A program made the translations under genes and the position numbers. DNA of 13,492 bases. Origin: CBCXVS01 sp965178525 (GTDB taxonomy: Bacteria > Tectomicrobia > Entotheonellia > Entotheonellales > Entotheonellaceae). The notes below the pieces were generated by a model, which searched no databases, was not told the DNA's origin, and was given only the letters and a program-made list of their open reading frames with translations. Below are positions 1 through 7,777 of this stretch, in pieces (positions within the stretch are counted from its first letter, which is position 1; each line of letters begins with the position of its first letter). The DNA lies in NCBI GenBank assembly GCA_965178525.1, contig CBCXVS010000213.1:1-13492 (forward strand), given 5' to 3'.

Positions 1-52
1 ACTTTGAGGATGATTCGGTGGGCATCTGGGCTGGGCTAGGGAACCTGATCTT

Positions 53-271
53 ATGCTATTGAGGAACAACTCTAGTGCCACGCCCGCAGTAATATTAGAA
101 TTACTCCTGAAGAAATGGGTGCCCACATTCGGGGTGAGCTATTACATGCTTCTGGGACTCACCGGAATTAAATGGTTTCTTTTTGGTGTAGATGTATTAC
201 TCTTTATCGTGTATATATTAAACACTAGTTGGCTCTTTTTCTTAAAATTAAGATGGCGCGGTCATGAGTAA
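53..271 (+). CDS. Small hydrophobic membrane protein, unknown function
   Basis: A 72-aa protein of no family I recognise. The C-terminal half is strongly hydrophobic (about residues 42-64, possibly also 26-41), giving one or two membrane segments, and it ends in a short basic tail (KLRWRGHE). No clear Shine-Dalgarno precedes the ATG. The frame is open upstream only to a TGA at 11-13 with no other ATG, so 53 is the best start available. Its last 8 bases overlap the next gene, as expected for translationally coupled partners. Base composition is AT-rich compared with the rest of the window, which suggests separate origin. Coding status rests on the overlap and the membrane-like composition; it could still be spurious. 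Confidence 0.5.
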   Translation: MLLRNNSSATPAVILELLLKKWVPTFGVSYYMLLGLTGIKWFLFGVDVLLFIVYILNTSWLFFLKLRWRGHE

Positions 272-890
272 AATCCAAGTGCATCAGTTAACACTTTGGA
301 AAGTGATTCGTAAGGCGGCAAGGGATGTGGTCAGTCTATACTTCTATCCTTTGACACTTCTTTTTTGTTCTCTATCACGAGCACTGAGGTTGACAACAGA
401 ATACCTATCGCGGCTATTTAGATTTCTCAATTGGCTCTGGACTGCGATTATACTTGCTGTAGCGTTGGGAGTTGGCATCAACCTCCTCGTTGGCATCGCC
501 CTCCTCGTTGGATCACTCCGACCTGAAGTATCCGAATTTCTCCAAGCATATTGGCAAGAATTAGTGATTCTCGGGCTGATCCTTGTGATTCTAACGGTTT
601 TGGCAGCCTTAATTCGGCAGAGGCAGTCTCTGCTACCTACATCTGTCGAACAGGAATCCAGCGATCTCGCCAGGCGTCCACGAGAGCTTTCAAGAGAAGA
701 ACTGGACGAATTCACACGTGACGCTGTTGACCCCACCCCATTGGGAGCAATTCGAAGACCCTTTCATAACACTGGTCTAAGTGATCATGCGCTACGTCAA
801 ACTATTATAGAACGAAATAGGAAGCGCAAACCCACATATCAACTCAGAATGGAATACGAGCGTAGACTAGCCCAGCGCAGTCGTCGTTAA
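264..890 (+). CDS. Integral membrane protein with charged C-terminal tail, unknown function
   Basis: A 208-aa protein I cannot assign to a family. The first ~55 residues are amphipathic and basic. Two membrane segments follow, at about 57-83 and 100-117, and then a ~90-residue soluble tail rich in Arg and Glu, ending in QRSRR. By the positive-inside rule the tail is probably cytoplasmic. Residues 74-83 contain a short internal duplication (LLVGIALLVG), encoded by a repeated CCTCCTCGTTGG around 482-510. The ATG lies inside the end of the preceding gene (8-base overlap), and there is no good independent ribosome site, so coupling is likely. A terminator-like hairpin follows 32 bases after the stop. 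The architecture fits a small membrane adaptor or a component of a mobile or secretion cassette, but nothing shows which. Confidence 0.6.
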   Translation: MSKIQVHQLTLWKVIRKAARDVVSLYFYPLTLLFCSLSRALRLTTEYLSRLFRFLNWLWTAIILAVALGVGINLLVGIALLVGSLRPEVSEFLQAYWQELVILGLILVILTVLAALIRQRQSLLPTSVEQESSDLARRPRELSREELDEFTRDAVDPTPLGAIRRPFHNTGLSDHALRQTIIERNRKRKPTYQLRMEYERRLAQRSRR

Positions 891-921
891 ATTGCCGATC
901 TTACGTCAAAGAGAATGGTTC

Positions 922-941
922 TCCTGTGTCACAGGATTTTT
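922..941 (+). terminator. Likely intrinsic terminator after the membrane-protein pair
   Basis: A perfect 5-bp stem, TCCTG (922-926) with CAGGA (932-936), has a 5-base loop and is followed directly by five T residues (937-941). It sits 32 bases after the stop of the upstream plus-strand gene and before the converging amidase gene. The stem is short, so confidence is moderate. The rest of 891-1182 shows no gene I would accept. Confidence 0.5.
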
Positions 942-1182
942 CTGCCCTTTCTTGACTTGAAAAATTGAAAACCGATTGACCTAGCCGGGTTCAAAAATCG
1001 CCGTTTAGCCCGATCGATCCACTTGCCCAAAAGCCTGAAATCCGCTTGTTTCCCGGACCTCAACCCGCCTCTGAGCTGCCCCGCTTCTGTTGCATCGACG
1101 CGATCCGCTGAAAAAATCGTCATCGATACGGTTGAACTGGCGGTCCATCATACCACAACGTATGGATTATGGAAACGAAACC

Positions 1183-2617
1183 TCAGTAGCCCGGCGGCGG
1201 CTCGAATCGGTACCATGCCTCCTCAACGAGCTGGGCGAATTTCAGCGTCGTACGATCTTCAAGGTAAGGCCCAATCGCCTGCAGGCCCAGGGGCAGCCCC
1301 TGCTCATTCAATCCACCCGGGAACGCGGTTGACGGCTGACCCGTGAAAATCGCCAGCATGGGATACAGCAGGTTGGCGCCATAGGGCAACGACTGGTCAT
1401 CTACGATAAGCCGCCGATCCTCAAACGCGGCCTCCTGATGCGGAAACGCCACATCGAGCGTCGTGGGGGCGAGCACCACATCCCAATCGCGAAAAAAGTC
1501 TCGCCAGGCGGCGCGGGCGCGCTCACGTCGGGCGACGAGCATCACATAAGCCGTTGCATCCATGTCAAAGCCATCCGCTTCGGCCAGGCTGAATGGATCA
1601 CCCACCTCACGCAACTTAGCAGCCTGCGCCTCGCGTTCCTCGCGAGGGATGCCGAGGGTCACCATCACGTTAAGCAGGCGCAGGTAATCGTCATAGTATG
1701 CCTCGATGTCGAATTCCGGGGCAGCGCCGGCCACTTTGGCGCCTTCCCGGGACAGGAAATTCGCCAACTCTTCGAGCCGCGCTTGCATACTGGCTGACGC
1801 CTGAACCCCTAGCGGTGGCGGCATGAGCGCCACTCGGAAGTCGGCCAGACGCTGGTGGCGGGCCGGAGGTAGGGCCAGCTGCCAGCCGGCATCCTCACCC
1901 TGTTCCGGTCCAACCAGAACATCGAAGAGTAATTCCAGGTCGACCGCGCTGCGCGCCAGCGGTCCCTGCACCGGCATCAGGATCGCGGGATTGGGTAAAT
2001 CCGCCCTTGGGAACGCGCCGCTTTTGGGAATCGCCGTCTCCGATGGGCGATGACCATAGACGCCGCAATAGGCGGCCGGAACGCGAATGGAACCCCCGAT
2101 ATCGCTCCCCACTTCTAGGGGGGTCATGCCGACTGCGAGGGTGGCGGCGCCGCCACCCGTGCTGCCTCCGGGAGTCCGTGACCAATCCCAGGGGTTGTTC
2201 GTGCGGCCATAGACGGGGCTGTCCGCCTGCCATCTTCGCGACCGGAATATTAGTCTTGCCGAGAAGACAGGTGCCGGTGCCGAAAACCTGTGTCGCGATC
2301 GGGCCGTCGATCGCGGGTCGATAGTCCTTGAGGTCCGTCATCCCGGCGCTCTGCGGCAGACCTGCCGTGAGGGTGGATTCCTTCAGGCTCATGGGCAGGC
2401 CCAGCAGCGGGGCGGTGTCGCCAGCGGCGATGCGCGCGTCTGCCTGCTTCGCCGCCTGGCGGGCGCGATCGAAGGTCCGGACCGGGATGGCGTTAAGTTG
2501 TCCGTCGTGTGCCTCAATTCGCGCGATGTGCATGTCTACCAATTCGGTGGATGAGATCTCGCGATGGCGCAGCGCCTCCAACATGGCAGTGGCAGTGCTA
2601 TAGAGGTCGATCGCCAT
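1183..2617 (-). pseudogene. Amidase-signature family hydrolase, frameshifted
   Basis: Amidase-signature enzymes (GatA/FAAH superfamily) hydrolyse carboxamides with a Ser-cisSer-Lys triad. The start at 2617 is preceded by GAGGAGGG. In the N-terminal frame, GLPMSLKES carries the catalytic Lys (residue 79) and GKTNIPVAK is the usual strand before the signature. In the second frame the reading is WQADSPVYGRTNNPWDW, then PGGSTGGGAA (cis-Ser) and GSDIGGSIR (nucleophile Ser), through to a TGA at 1183-1185. The two halves join only if the frame shifts near 2230-2240, where about one base is extra or two are missing. The combined ~478 codons match the family's usual length. All triad residues survive, so the lesion is recent or a sequencing error. 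It lies 69 bases after the substrate-binding protein gene, probably in one transcript. The substrate is unknown. Confidence 0.88.
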
Positions 2618-2686
2618 GTCTTCCCTCCTCGAGTTGCTGAGCGCCTACGTCGTGCTGCAGGCGCTCGGCTGCCTCTCGCGCCCGGG

Positions 2687-3740
2687 CTATGCCATCCAGG
2701 CGACCCGCAGCCCGGCGCCCTGGGTATGCGGCGAGCCGGAGATGGCCGGCTGGTAATCCCGCAGATTCATCACCCCGGCTTCCAGTAGCGTCAGGTGATG
2801 GGTGTAGAGTTGCGGCAGTTCTTCATTGACGATACTGTCGATCTCCGCATAGAGCTCAAGACGCTTGGTCTGATCCCGGGTCCGGCGGGCTTCCTCAATC
2901 AACTTGTCCGCCCGCTCATGGTGGAAACGCGATGGCTGCTTCGTCGTCGGCCCGTTCGAGTGGATTTCACGCGCATACCAGCCATCCGGGTCGAACTTAT
3001 TAGGCAGCCGCCTCCGATTCGATGTGGAACTCCCCCGAGCGCCGTTTTTGCCGGATCTCGGTCTCAAAGTAGTTCTCAAACCGCTCCAAGACGGTGACTT
3101 CGTAGCGTTCCCATTTCTTAAACTTAAAGGGCCCGCAGCCGATGGGGTGCTCGTTGGCCTGCGTTTCGCTGTCCGGCGCCATCAGGTTGCAGGGATAGAA
3201 CACGACATCGGCGGGCAGCGCCACACTGGGCTGGTGCAGGTGTAAGCGCACGGTGTACTTATCGGGGGCCACGATCTCTTTCACATTCGCCAGGGCCGAG
3301 CGCGCAAAGCCATTGCCGATCTTCGGATCCTTCATGCGCTCGAAATTCCACTTGACGGCGGCTGCGTCGACCTCGCGCCTGTTGTGGAAGAGCACGCCTT
3401 TGCGCAGGGTGAAGGTGTAGGTCATGAGATCCTGGGAAGACGCCCACTCGCTGGCAATGCCCGGCACCGGCTCGAGTTTCGCATTGAGATCGACTAAGCC
3501 CTGCGTGGTGAGGGCAATCGGAAAGGAGACGTAATACATAATATTACGATGGGGATCAAGACCTGTGGCATCCGAGCGGGTGGCAAAACGGATCGTCCCC
3601 CCGCGGCCGGGTTTGGGTTCGCCGGCTTCGGCCTTCCCGGTGAGGCTAAAAGCGGCAGCGCCAGCCATCGCGCCGCCCGTGCCGGCGAGAAAGCCACGCC
3701 GCGACAGCTCCGTCGGTTGATGGTTTCGGTCTCCGGACAT
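2687..3740 (-). pseudogene. Family 5 ABC transporter substrate-binding protein, internal deletion and frameshift
   Basis: This is the remains of a periplasmic SBP_bac_5 protein (peptide/opine/nickel type) that would deliver ligand to an ABC importer; no permease or ATPase gene is in the window. The start at 3740 is chosen for GAGAGAGG just upstream. A twin-arginine signal (LSRRGFLAG) and hydrophobic stretch at about residues 13-35 predict TAT export. Family hallmarks follow: TIRFATRSDATGLDPH, EWASSQDLMTYTFTLRKGV and HPIGCGPFKFKKW. After FENYFET, near 3060, the reading jumps to RQKRRSGEFHIES, which belongs to the distal third of such proteins, so roughly 170-200 residues are missing. A TAATAA then ends the frame at 3000. 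The true C-terminus (FDPDGWYAREIHS to RVAWMA, stop TAG at 2687) continues in another frame, as after a one-base insertion near 3003. Two independent lesions make real decay likely. Confidence 0.85.
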
Positions 3741-3760
3741 CCTCTCTCTCCCTCTCTTAC

Positions 3761-3785
3761 GCTCAACCCCGACCAAGCGTTGAGC
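3761..3785 (-). promoter_or_regulatory. Inverted repeat in the leader of the substrate-binding protein gene
   Basis: GCTCAAC (3761-3767) and GTTGAGC (3779-3785) form a perfect 7-bp inverted repeat with an 11-base spacer. It lies about 20 bases 5' of the start at 3740, just outside the ribosome-binding site. It could be an operator or an mRNA leader hairpin; nothing identifies a regulator. A run of seven T residues lies immediately 5' of it on the minus strand. Confidence 0.3.
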
Positions 3786-4079
3786 CACAAAAAAAGCGCA
3801 CCCTGACCCCTCCTCTTGTTGGAAGATGTCCGGCTGCGCCTTCGGTTCCAGCTCGGTTGTCAGCTCGTCAGATCAACCTCGGATCGCACATGATGTTCTG
3901 CAGTTCGCTTTGGCACACCGGCATCCTACGCCTGTCTGACGCTCGTGTCAAACTCGTTTACCTCGCGCTGTCCCGCGGGCATCCTTCGATCACTGGTGGG
4001 CTCGATGCTTGCTGATTTTATGACAAAAAACTATTATTGATTTCCTGCATTGAGCAGGTACAATCCGCGAAAAAATCCT
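3786..4079. other. Intergenic region with no recognisable gene
   Basis: Together with the leader of the substrate-binding protein this makes about 340 bases without a gene. It should hold that gene's promoter, but I see no convincing -35/-10 pair. Near the left-facing gene that ends at 4080 there is a short hairpin (CCTGC 4044-4048 with GCAGG 4054-4058). On the minus strand a T-run follows only after a gap of about 14 bases, so it is at best a weak terminator. Confidence 0.4.
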
Positions 4080-5681
4080 TTACCTTCCGCTGAATACGTT
4101 GCCAGAGGACGACGCGGATTTCAAGGGAGCGTCTCGGATGGAAGCCGATACGGCAGTAGCGGTGAGAAAGGACGGTGCCGCTGCCACGGCTGCAAGTCCA
4201 CCGGTTAAGGCGATGTGAAGCTTATAGAAGACGTACATCAGGTCATCCGCACCGGTCAATGCCTCGTAGTGATCGACCTGATTGGATGCCTTGGGCAGGT
4301 CTGAATCGGCCGTCGTGTAGTGATCGATGGCGGTCTGACCGAATGCCTCGGCTTGATCGAGATAACGGGTGTCATGGGTCAATTCGTAGGCCACGACCAG
4401 CAGGTTAATCGCATGGGCGAAGGTATCCGGACCATATTCATGAGTCATATCCGGCGGATCGGCGCTGCCGTACAAATCGGCGGCCGCGATCACATGGTTC
4501 AAATAAGCGGGATTCCCGGTTTGTTCGTAGCGCTGGTGGTGCAGCAACGCATAGCGGGCGGTGGTCGCGACGGCGTAGCCCACATCCCACATGAGACTAT
4601 AGGCCTGACGGCCCGGCACATCCGCGTTCACCTGGGATGCCTAGCCAAAGAAACGAAACCCCTGATCGATCGTCAGGGGATGATGGGCTTGGTTGAGGAT
4701 GACATCATCCGTCAGGTCGATTTGCTGCTGAATCTGGTGGCGTTCTTTTTCCGGCAAGTCGCTCTCGGCCAAGGCGTGAGCTAGCTCGATGGCCATTAAA
4801 ATACTATTCTTATGCTGCCAGGCATCGGCATCCGGCCCGGCTTCGGCCTGGTGCTGGTACGATAGGGCCTGAGTGCCGCGCCATCGCCGTCCGTTCTGGT
4901 AATCGATGAGCCGGTTGATGGCGGTTAACAGGGTCTGACGGACATCGGCATCGGAGGAACCGTGATACGCATTGGCCCAGGCCCGCACCATGTGGCCGGT
5001 CACCCGGGGAAACGGATTCTTGGTGGCGGTGTCGTGCCGGTCGTAAGCGGCATGGCGGTCGTACTCGCCTGTGGCTTGGTCGTGAACTTGGTGCTGCCAA
5101 AGCCCGAGCGCAAAGTCCTTGGCGGCGTTGAAGGAAAGCGCAAACAGGTGAGGAAAAAGCTGTTGCGGTTCCTCAAAAAATTCGTGATACCGGAACTCGA
5201 ATCCCCTCGGGTTGATATACCACTGCGCCTGTTCGCTGGTGAAATCCCAATAGACGTGTTCCCCCCAGGCCAGCAGATCGGTCGCCGCGCTTCGGGTATG
5301 GTTGACGAACCAGGTTAAAGCGGCATCGGCTACGACCGCATAACGGCTATTTCCTGAGTCGTCTGTGATGCGGTAGAGCAACTCATACAACTGGATATGG
5401 TGGGCAGGATTGGCGCCACGCCAGGCCCGATCCTGGGAGCGCATCCCGGCGACCGCAGGCGGCCCGGAGGAAAAGAGTTGGTAGGTGGAACGATCGAGCG
5501 TCGTGGCAAACAGTGGGGTTGGCTGCGGGCCGTAGGTATCCCTGCCGTCTTGGATCATACGGTTGGCGTAATTGAGGGAGAGATCGCGATAGGTGTGGCC
5601 GTCATAAGCTGCACAGGCTGGCACGAGCGAGGAAATGGCGAATAAACTCATGATGAAAATTTGAGGGTGCACTCGTGCCAT
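4080..5681 (-). pseudogene. Exported alpha-helical protein of unknown function, interrupted by in-frame TAG
   Basis: One continuous 534-codon frame is broken only by a TAG at 4641-4643 (codon 347). The start at 5681 is supported by CGGAGG eight bases upstream. The N-terminus (QIFIMSLFAISSLVPACAA) is a Sec signal peptide; LVPAC is an imperfect lipobox, so it may be a lipoprotein. The mature protein is rich in aromatic residues and His. Helical-hairpin-like segments recur (HHIQLYELLYRITDD, ADAALTWFVNHT, MVRAWANAYHG, AINRLIDYQNGRRWRG, YELTHDTRYLDQAEAF), resembling the alpha/alpha-toroid fold of six-hairpin glycosidases, epimerases and lyases. That is an inference from pattern; I cannot name a family. 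The part after the TAG (ASQVNADVPGRQAYSLMWDVGY) keeps the same style, so the protein was once longer. A GTG at 4631 could allow reinitiation. It lies 112 bases after the cupin gene. Confidence 0.65.
4659..4679 (-). other. Perfect 7-bp hairpin inside the exported-protein gene, just 5' of its in-frame TAG
   Basis: CCCCTGA (4659-4665) and TCAGGGG (4673-4679) flank a 7-base spacer that itself contains the palindrome CGATCG. Read on the minus strand, it is followed at once by TTTCGTTTCTTT and then, 15 bases after the stem, by the interior TAG at 4643. It has the look of an intrinsic terminator but lies inside coding sequence (PLTIDQG). Whether it acts is unknown. Confidence 0.45.
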
Positions 5682-5793
5682 CGGTTTGGCCTCCGACTCA
5701 GCTGAGAACTGGAACATGTAAACGACCCCCATGACGAGGCCAGCGCTCGGCAGGGCGAACACCACGAAAGCGTCACTGTTCGCTTGCCCTGGC

Positions 5794-6225
5794 CTACTGC
5801 TTGGGAATGAAATCGCCCTTGACGTGTTGATGAATGAACACAATGCAATCCTCAGGCCCGACACAGGCATCGCCGTGCATGCTCATTCCGGGCTGAAACA
5901 CGTAGGAGCCCGGGGGCAGCTCTCGTTCCTCGCCCCCCTCAAAGGCGTGGCGCCAAGTTCCTGTCAGATTGAGCCCGTGATAGTCACCCGTGTGGGCGTG
6001 AATTGGTGCGACAAACCCGGCGGGCAACTTGAGCAGCGCGGCGTACTCGCCCTTACTGCGATCTCCCCAAAGCGTCACGATTTTCAGCGGCGAATCGGGC
6101 CCAACGTCCTGCCATACCATGTCATTGGCGGCGGTCATCGTTCCGATCTTGGCGTTAGCCGCCGCGTAGCCGAGTGCGGCGGCGGCAATCAGCGACATAC
6201 CAAGCAATAGTGATTTCTTTGTCAT
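5794..6225 (-). CDS. Exported cupin protein, DUF4437-like
   Basis: A 143-aa single-domain cupin with an N-terminal signal peptide (residues 1-25, KKSLLLGMSLIAAAALGYA), so it acts outside the cytoplasm. Metal-binding cupin motif 1 is visible as PAGFVAPIHAHTGDYHG (His76, His78, His83). Motif 2 is PPGSYVFQPGMSMHGD (Pro104 onward, His117). The order WGD, EYAALLKLPAGF, HTGDYHG, then LPPGSY, resembles DUF4437 cupins, whose substrate is not known to me. The start at 6225 rather than 6279 is chosen for AGGAG eight bases upstream and because the longer reading would be encoded by the GGACTGA repeat. It ends in TAG. It is upstream of, and co-oriented with, the interrupted exported protein, so a shared transcript is possible. 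Confidence 0.8.
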   Translation of the reverse strand: MTKKSLLLGMSLIAAAALGYAAANAKIGTMTAANDMVWQDVGPDSPLKIVTLWGDRSKGEYAALLKLPAGFVAPIHAHTGDYHGLNLTGTWRHAFEGGEERELPPGSYVFQPGMSMHGDACVGPEDCIVFIHQHVKGDFIPKQ

Positions 6226-6246
6226 CGTTCTTCTCCTATGAAAAAA

Positions 6247-6274
6247 GGACTGAGGACTGAGGACTGAGGACTGA
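6247..6274. repeat. Tandem repeat (GGACTGA)4
   Basis: Four exact 7-base copies lie 21 bases 5' of the cupin start, upstream of its ribosome site. Heptamer repeats can change copy number by slippage, and this position could affect leader spacing or structure. Because 7 is not a multiple of 3 it would also shift any frame read through it. Repeats of this type turn up scattered in intergenic DNA of several bacterial groups, to my recollection. Confidence 0.9.
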
Positions 6275-6732
6275 GTCAAAGATGTTTTTCCTCATTTCCG
6301 GGTGCCGCAAACGCGGCATGACGACTCCTTTTGAACATGACATAGGCCAAGTGCAGAGTATTCATGGGCGCTCATTGTACGGGAGCACCTAAGCCGCTGT
6401 CCACACCAGTTCTGACCATCTTTCCTACCTTCAACCGTTGAGTTTCCGTATGTGCAGATGGTACGATGGCCCAACAGGGACATGCCGAGCACGGATCGGA
6501 ATGATCCGCAGGGTTCGGGTACACGACCTGTTGTTTGCCATTGTGAAGGTGGCTGTTTTTCCTTATACTCGGGGGACTTGCAACGAGGGCAGACGTCTCG
6601 GATGACCGTGATTTGCGTTGACATGACGGTGCCCGACTTCCAAGTCTAAGCGTGTGAACGGCATGGCCGATTCAAGCGGGCTTGACTTTCGGCCATTGTG
6701 AGCAATCGACATCAAGAGGCAAGTAATCCGAC
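6275..6732. other. Intergenic region, about 450 bases, possible decayed insertion element
   Basis: This lies between the diverging cupin and dehydrogenase genes. Open frames exist on both strands (for example 6292-6624 minus and 6452-6649 plus), but none looks like an intact gene. The only recognisable motif is the Cys-rich stretch described for 6528-6624. Promoters for both neighbours should lie here; I could not identify them with confidence. Confidence 0.35.
6528..6624 (-). mobile_element. Possible remnant of an IS1-type transposase N-terminus
   Basis: From an ATG at 6624 the reading VIRDVCPRCKSPEYK resembles the N-terminal zinc-binding segment of IS1-family InsA proteins (CPxC followed by S, Y, K). 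After a one-base shift at about 6561 the next frame gives KNSHLHNGKQQ, matching the usual K-N-G-H-x-x-x-G-K-Q continuation. Beyond that I cannot follow the homology in any frame, and no terminal inverted repeats or target duplication are obvious. The match is short, so this is tentative. Confidence 0.3.
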
Positions 6733-7575
6733 ATGAACTCGACCCGTAAACAAGTCGCCGTCGTGGTGGGGGCGACATCCAAGTGGCAGTCCGATGGCCG
6801 CAATACCAAACTGGCGCACGGTAGGATGATCGACGACAGCGACATGCCCGTCGGCGTGCGCTGGGGCGTGGGCGGCGCCATCGCCCAAAAGTTTGCCCAG
6901 GAGGGCTTCTTCGTCGTGCTGACGACCCGGAATGCCGCCAATGCATCGGCGCTGGAGAAGGCCATCAAAGAGCAAGGCGGCGAAGGCATGATTGTCGAGC
7001 TGGACCTGGTGTCGCATGAATCTATATCCAAGGCGTTCGCCAAGATTCGAGATACAGTTGGCGACCCGGATGTCTTGGTCTACAACGCGGGCTACCTGGA
7101 GGGGCGTGACCTTCCGCCCGAGAAAGAATTGCTTGAACACATCCCCGTCGACATGTTCGACACCGCACAGCACATCGCCAGCCGTGGCCCGTTCTTGGTC
7201 GCCAAGGAGGTGTTGCCCGCCATGCGAGAGCGAGGAGAAGGCTCGTTCCTCATTTCGAATAACTCGTCGTCATTGCGCGGACGAAAGCGCATGACCGGAC
7301 AGTCGCTGTACTATCCGAGAGTGATGATGCGGACGCTGGCGCAGGTGCTGACGGAGGAATATTCCGAGCATGGCGTGCACGTGGCCAACGTCGTGATAGA
7401 CGGCCTTATCGACTCTCCAGGCACCCGAGCCCTGCCGAGAGCCCAGCAGCAGCCTGACGTGGTGATGAATCCCGTTAAGATCGCTGAGGCTTTCTATTAC
7501 CTACACACACAAGACAAATCCTGTTGGACGCACGAGCTACAATTGACGCCATTTCCGACCAAGCCGAGCTTTTAG
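6733..7575 (+). CDS. Atypical short-chain dehydrogenase/reductase (SDR)
   Basis: A 280-aa Rossmann-fold oxidoreductase of the SDR superfamily, expected to use NAD(P)H; substrate unknown. The first strand (QVAVVVGAT, residues 7-15) is separated from the rest of the glycine-rich loop (GVGGAIAQKFA, 45-55) by about 29 extra residues, so the usual TGxxxGxG is split. Other SDR landmarks are present: TTR at the end of beta-2 (64-66), DLVS (91-94), NAG (118-120) and SNNSS (175-179, catalytic Ser). The YxxxK site is abnormal: LYYPRVMMRTLAQ (192-204) has Tyr193/194 but no Lys four residues on, and appears one or two residues short. It is either a specialised subfamily or a non-functional enzyme. The frame is intact and ends in TAG. 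An AGAGG lies rather far (13 bases) upstream. It is transcribed alone, convergent with the cyclase gene. Confidence 0.82.
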   Translation: MNSTRKQVAVVVGATSKWQSDGRNTKLAHGRMIDDSDMPVGVRWGVGGAIAQKFAQEGFFVVLTTRNAANASALEKAIKEQGGEGMIVELDLVSHESISKAFAKIRDTVGDPDVLVYNAGYLEGRDLPPEKELLEHIPVDMFDTAQHIASRGPFLVAKEVLPAMRERGEGSFLISNNSSSLRGRKRMTGQSLYYPRVMMRTLAQVLTEEYSEHGVHVANVVIDGLIDSPGTRALPRAQQQPDVVMNPVKIAEAFYYLHTQDKSCWTHELQLTPFPTKPSF

Positions 7576-7651
7576 CCGCAACGGGTCAAGACGAGGCAGA
7601 ACGGCTCAGGTCGAGAACCCCAAGAATCGCCCATCGATCTGGCTGAGGGAT

Positions 7652-7667
7652 AGGCGCTATTCCGCCT
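7652..7667. terminator. Possible hairpin between convergent genes
   Basis: AGGCG (7652-7656) pairs with CGCCT (7663-7667) across a 6-base loop, between the converging dehydrogenase and cyclase genes. A second small stem, AGCAG/CTGCT, lies about 7 bases on. Neither has a T-tract, so a terminator role is weakly supported. Confidence 0.25.
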
Positions 7668-7777
7668 CAAATTAGCAGGCTCTGCTGAATAGGCGTCATA
7701 CGTGATACGAGGATCAAGAAATGGCATCTGGCGGGGCCGCCGGTGGGGCGTAGAAACAGCTATCGACAACCCAGACC

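Noticed and set aside
344..736. Minus-strand 130-codon ORF opposite the membrane protein
   Set aside because: It is antisense to a better-supported membrane gene, rich in Ser and Arg as shadow frames are, and has no ribosome site.
4320..4784. Plus-strand 154-codon ORF opposite the exported-protein gene
   Set aside because: It is antisense to a gene with signal peptide, ribosome site and coherent composition; low-complexity shadow translation.
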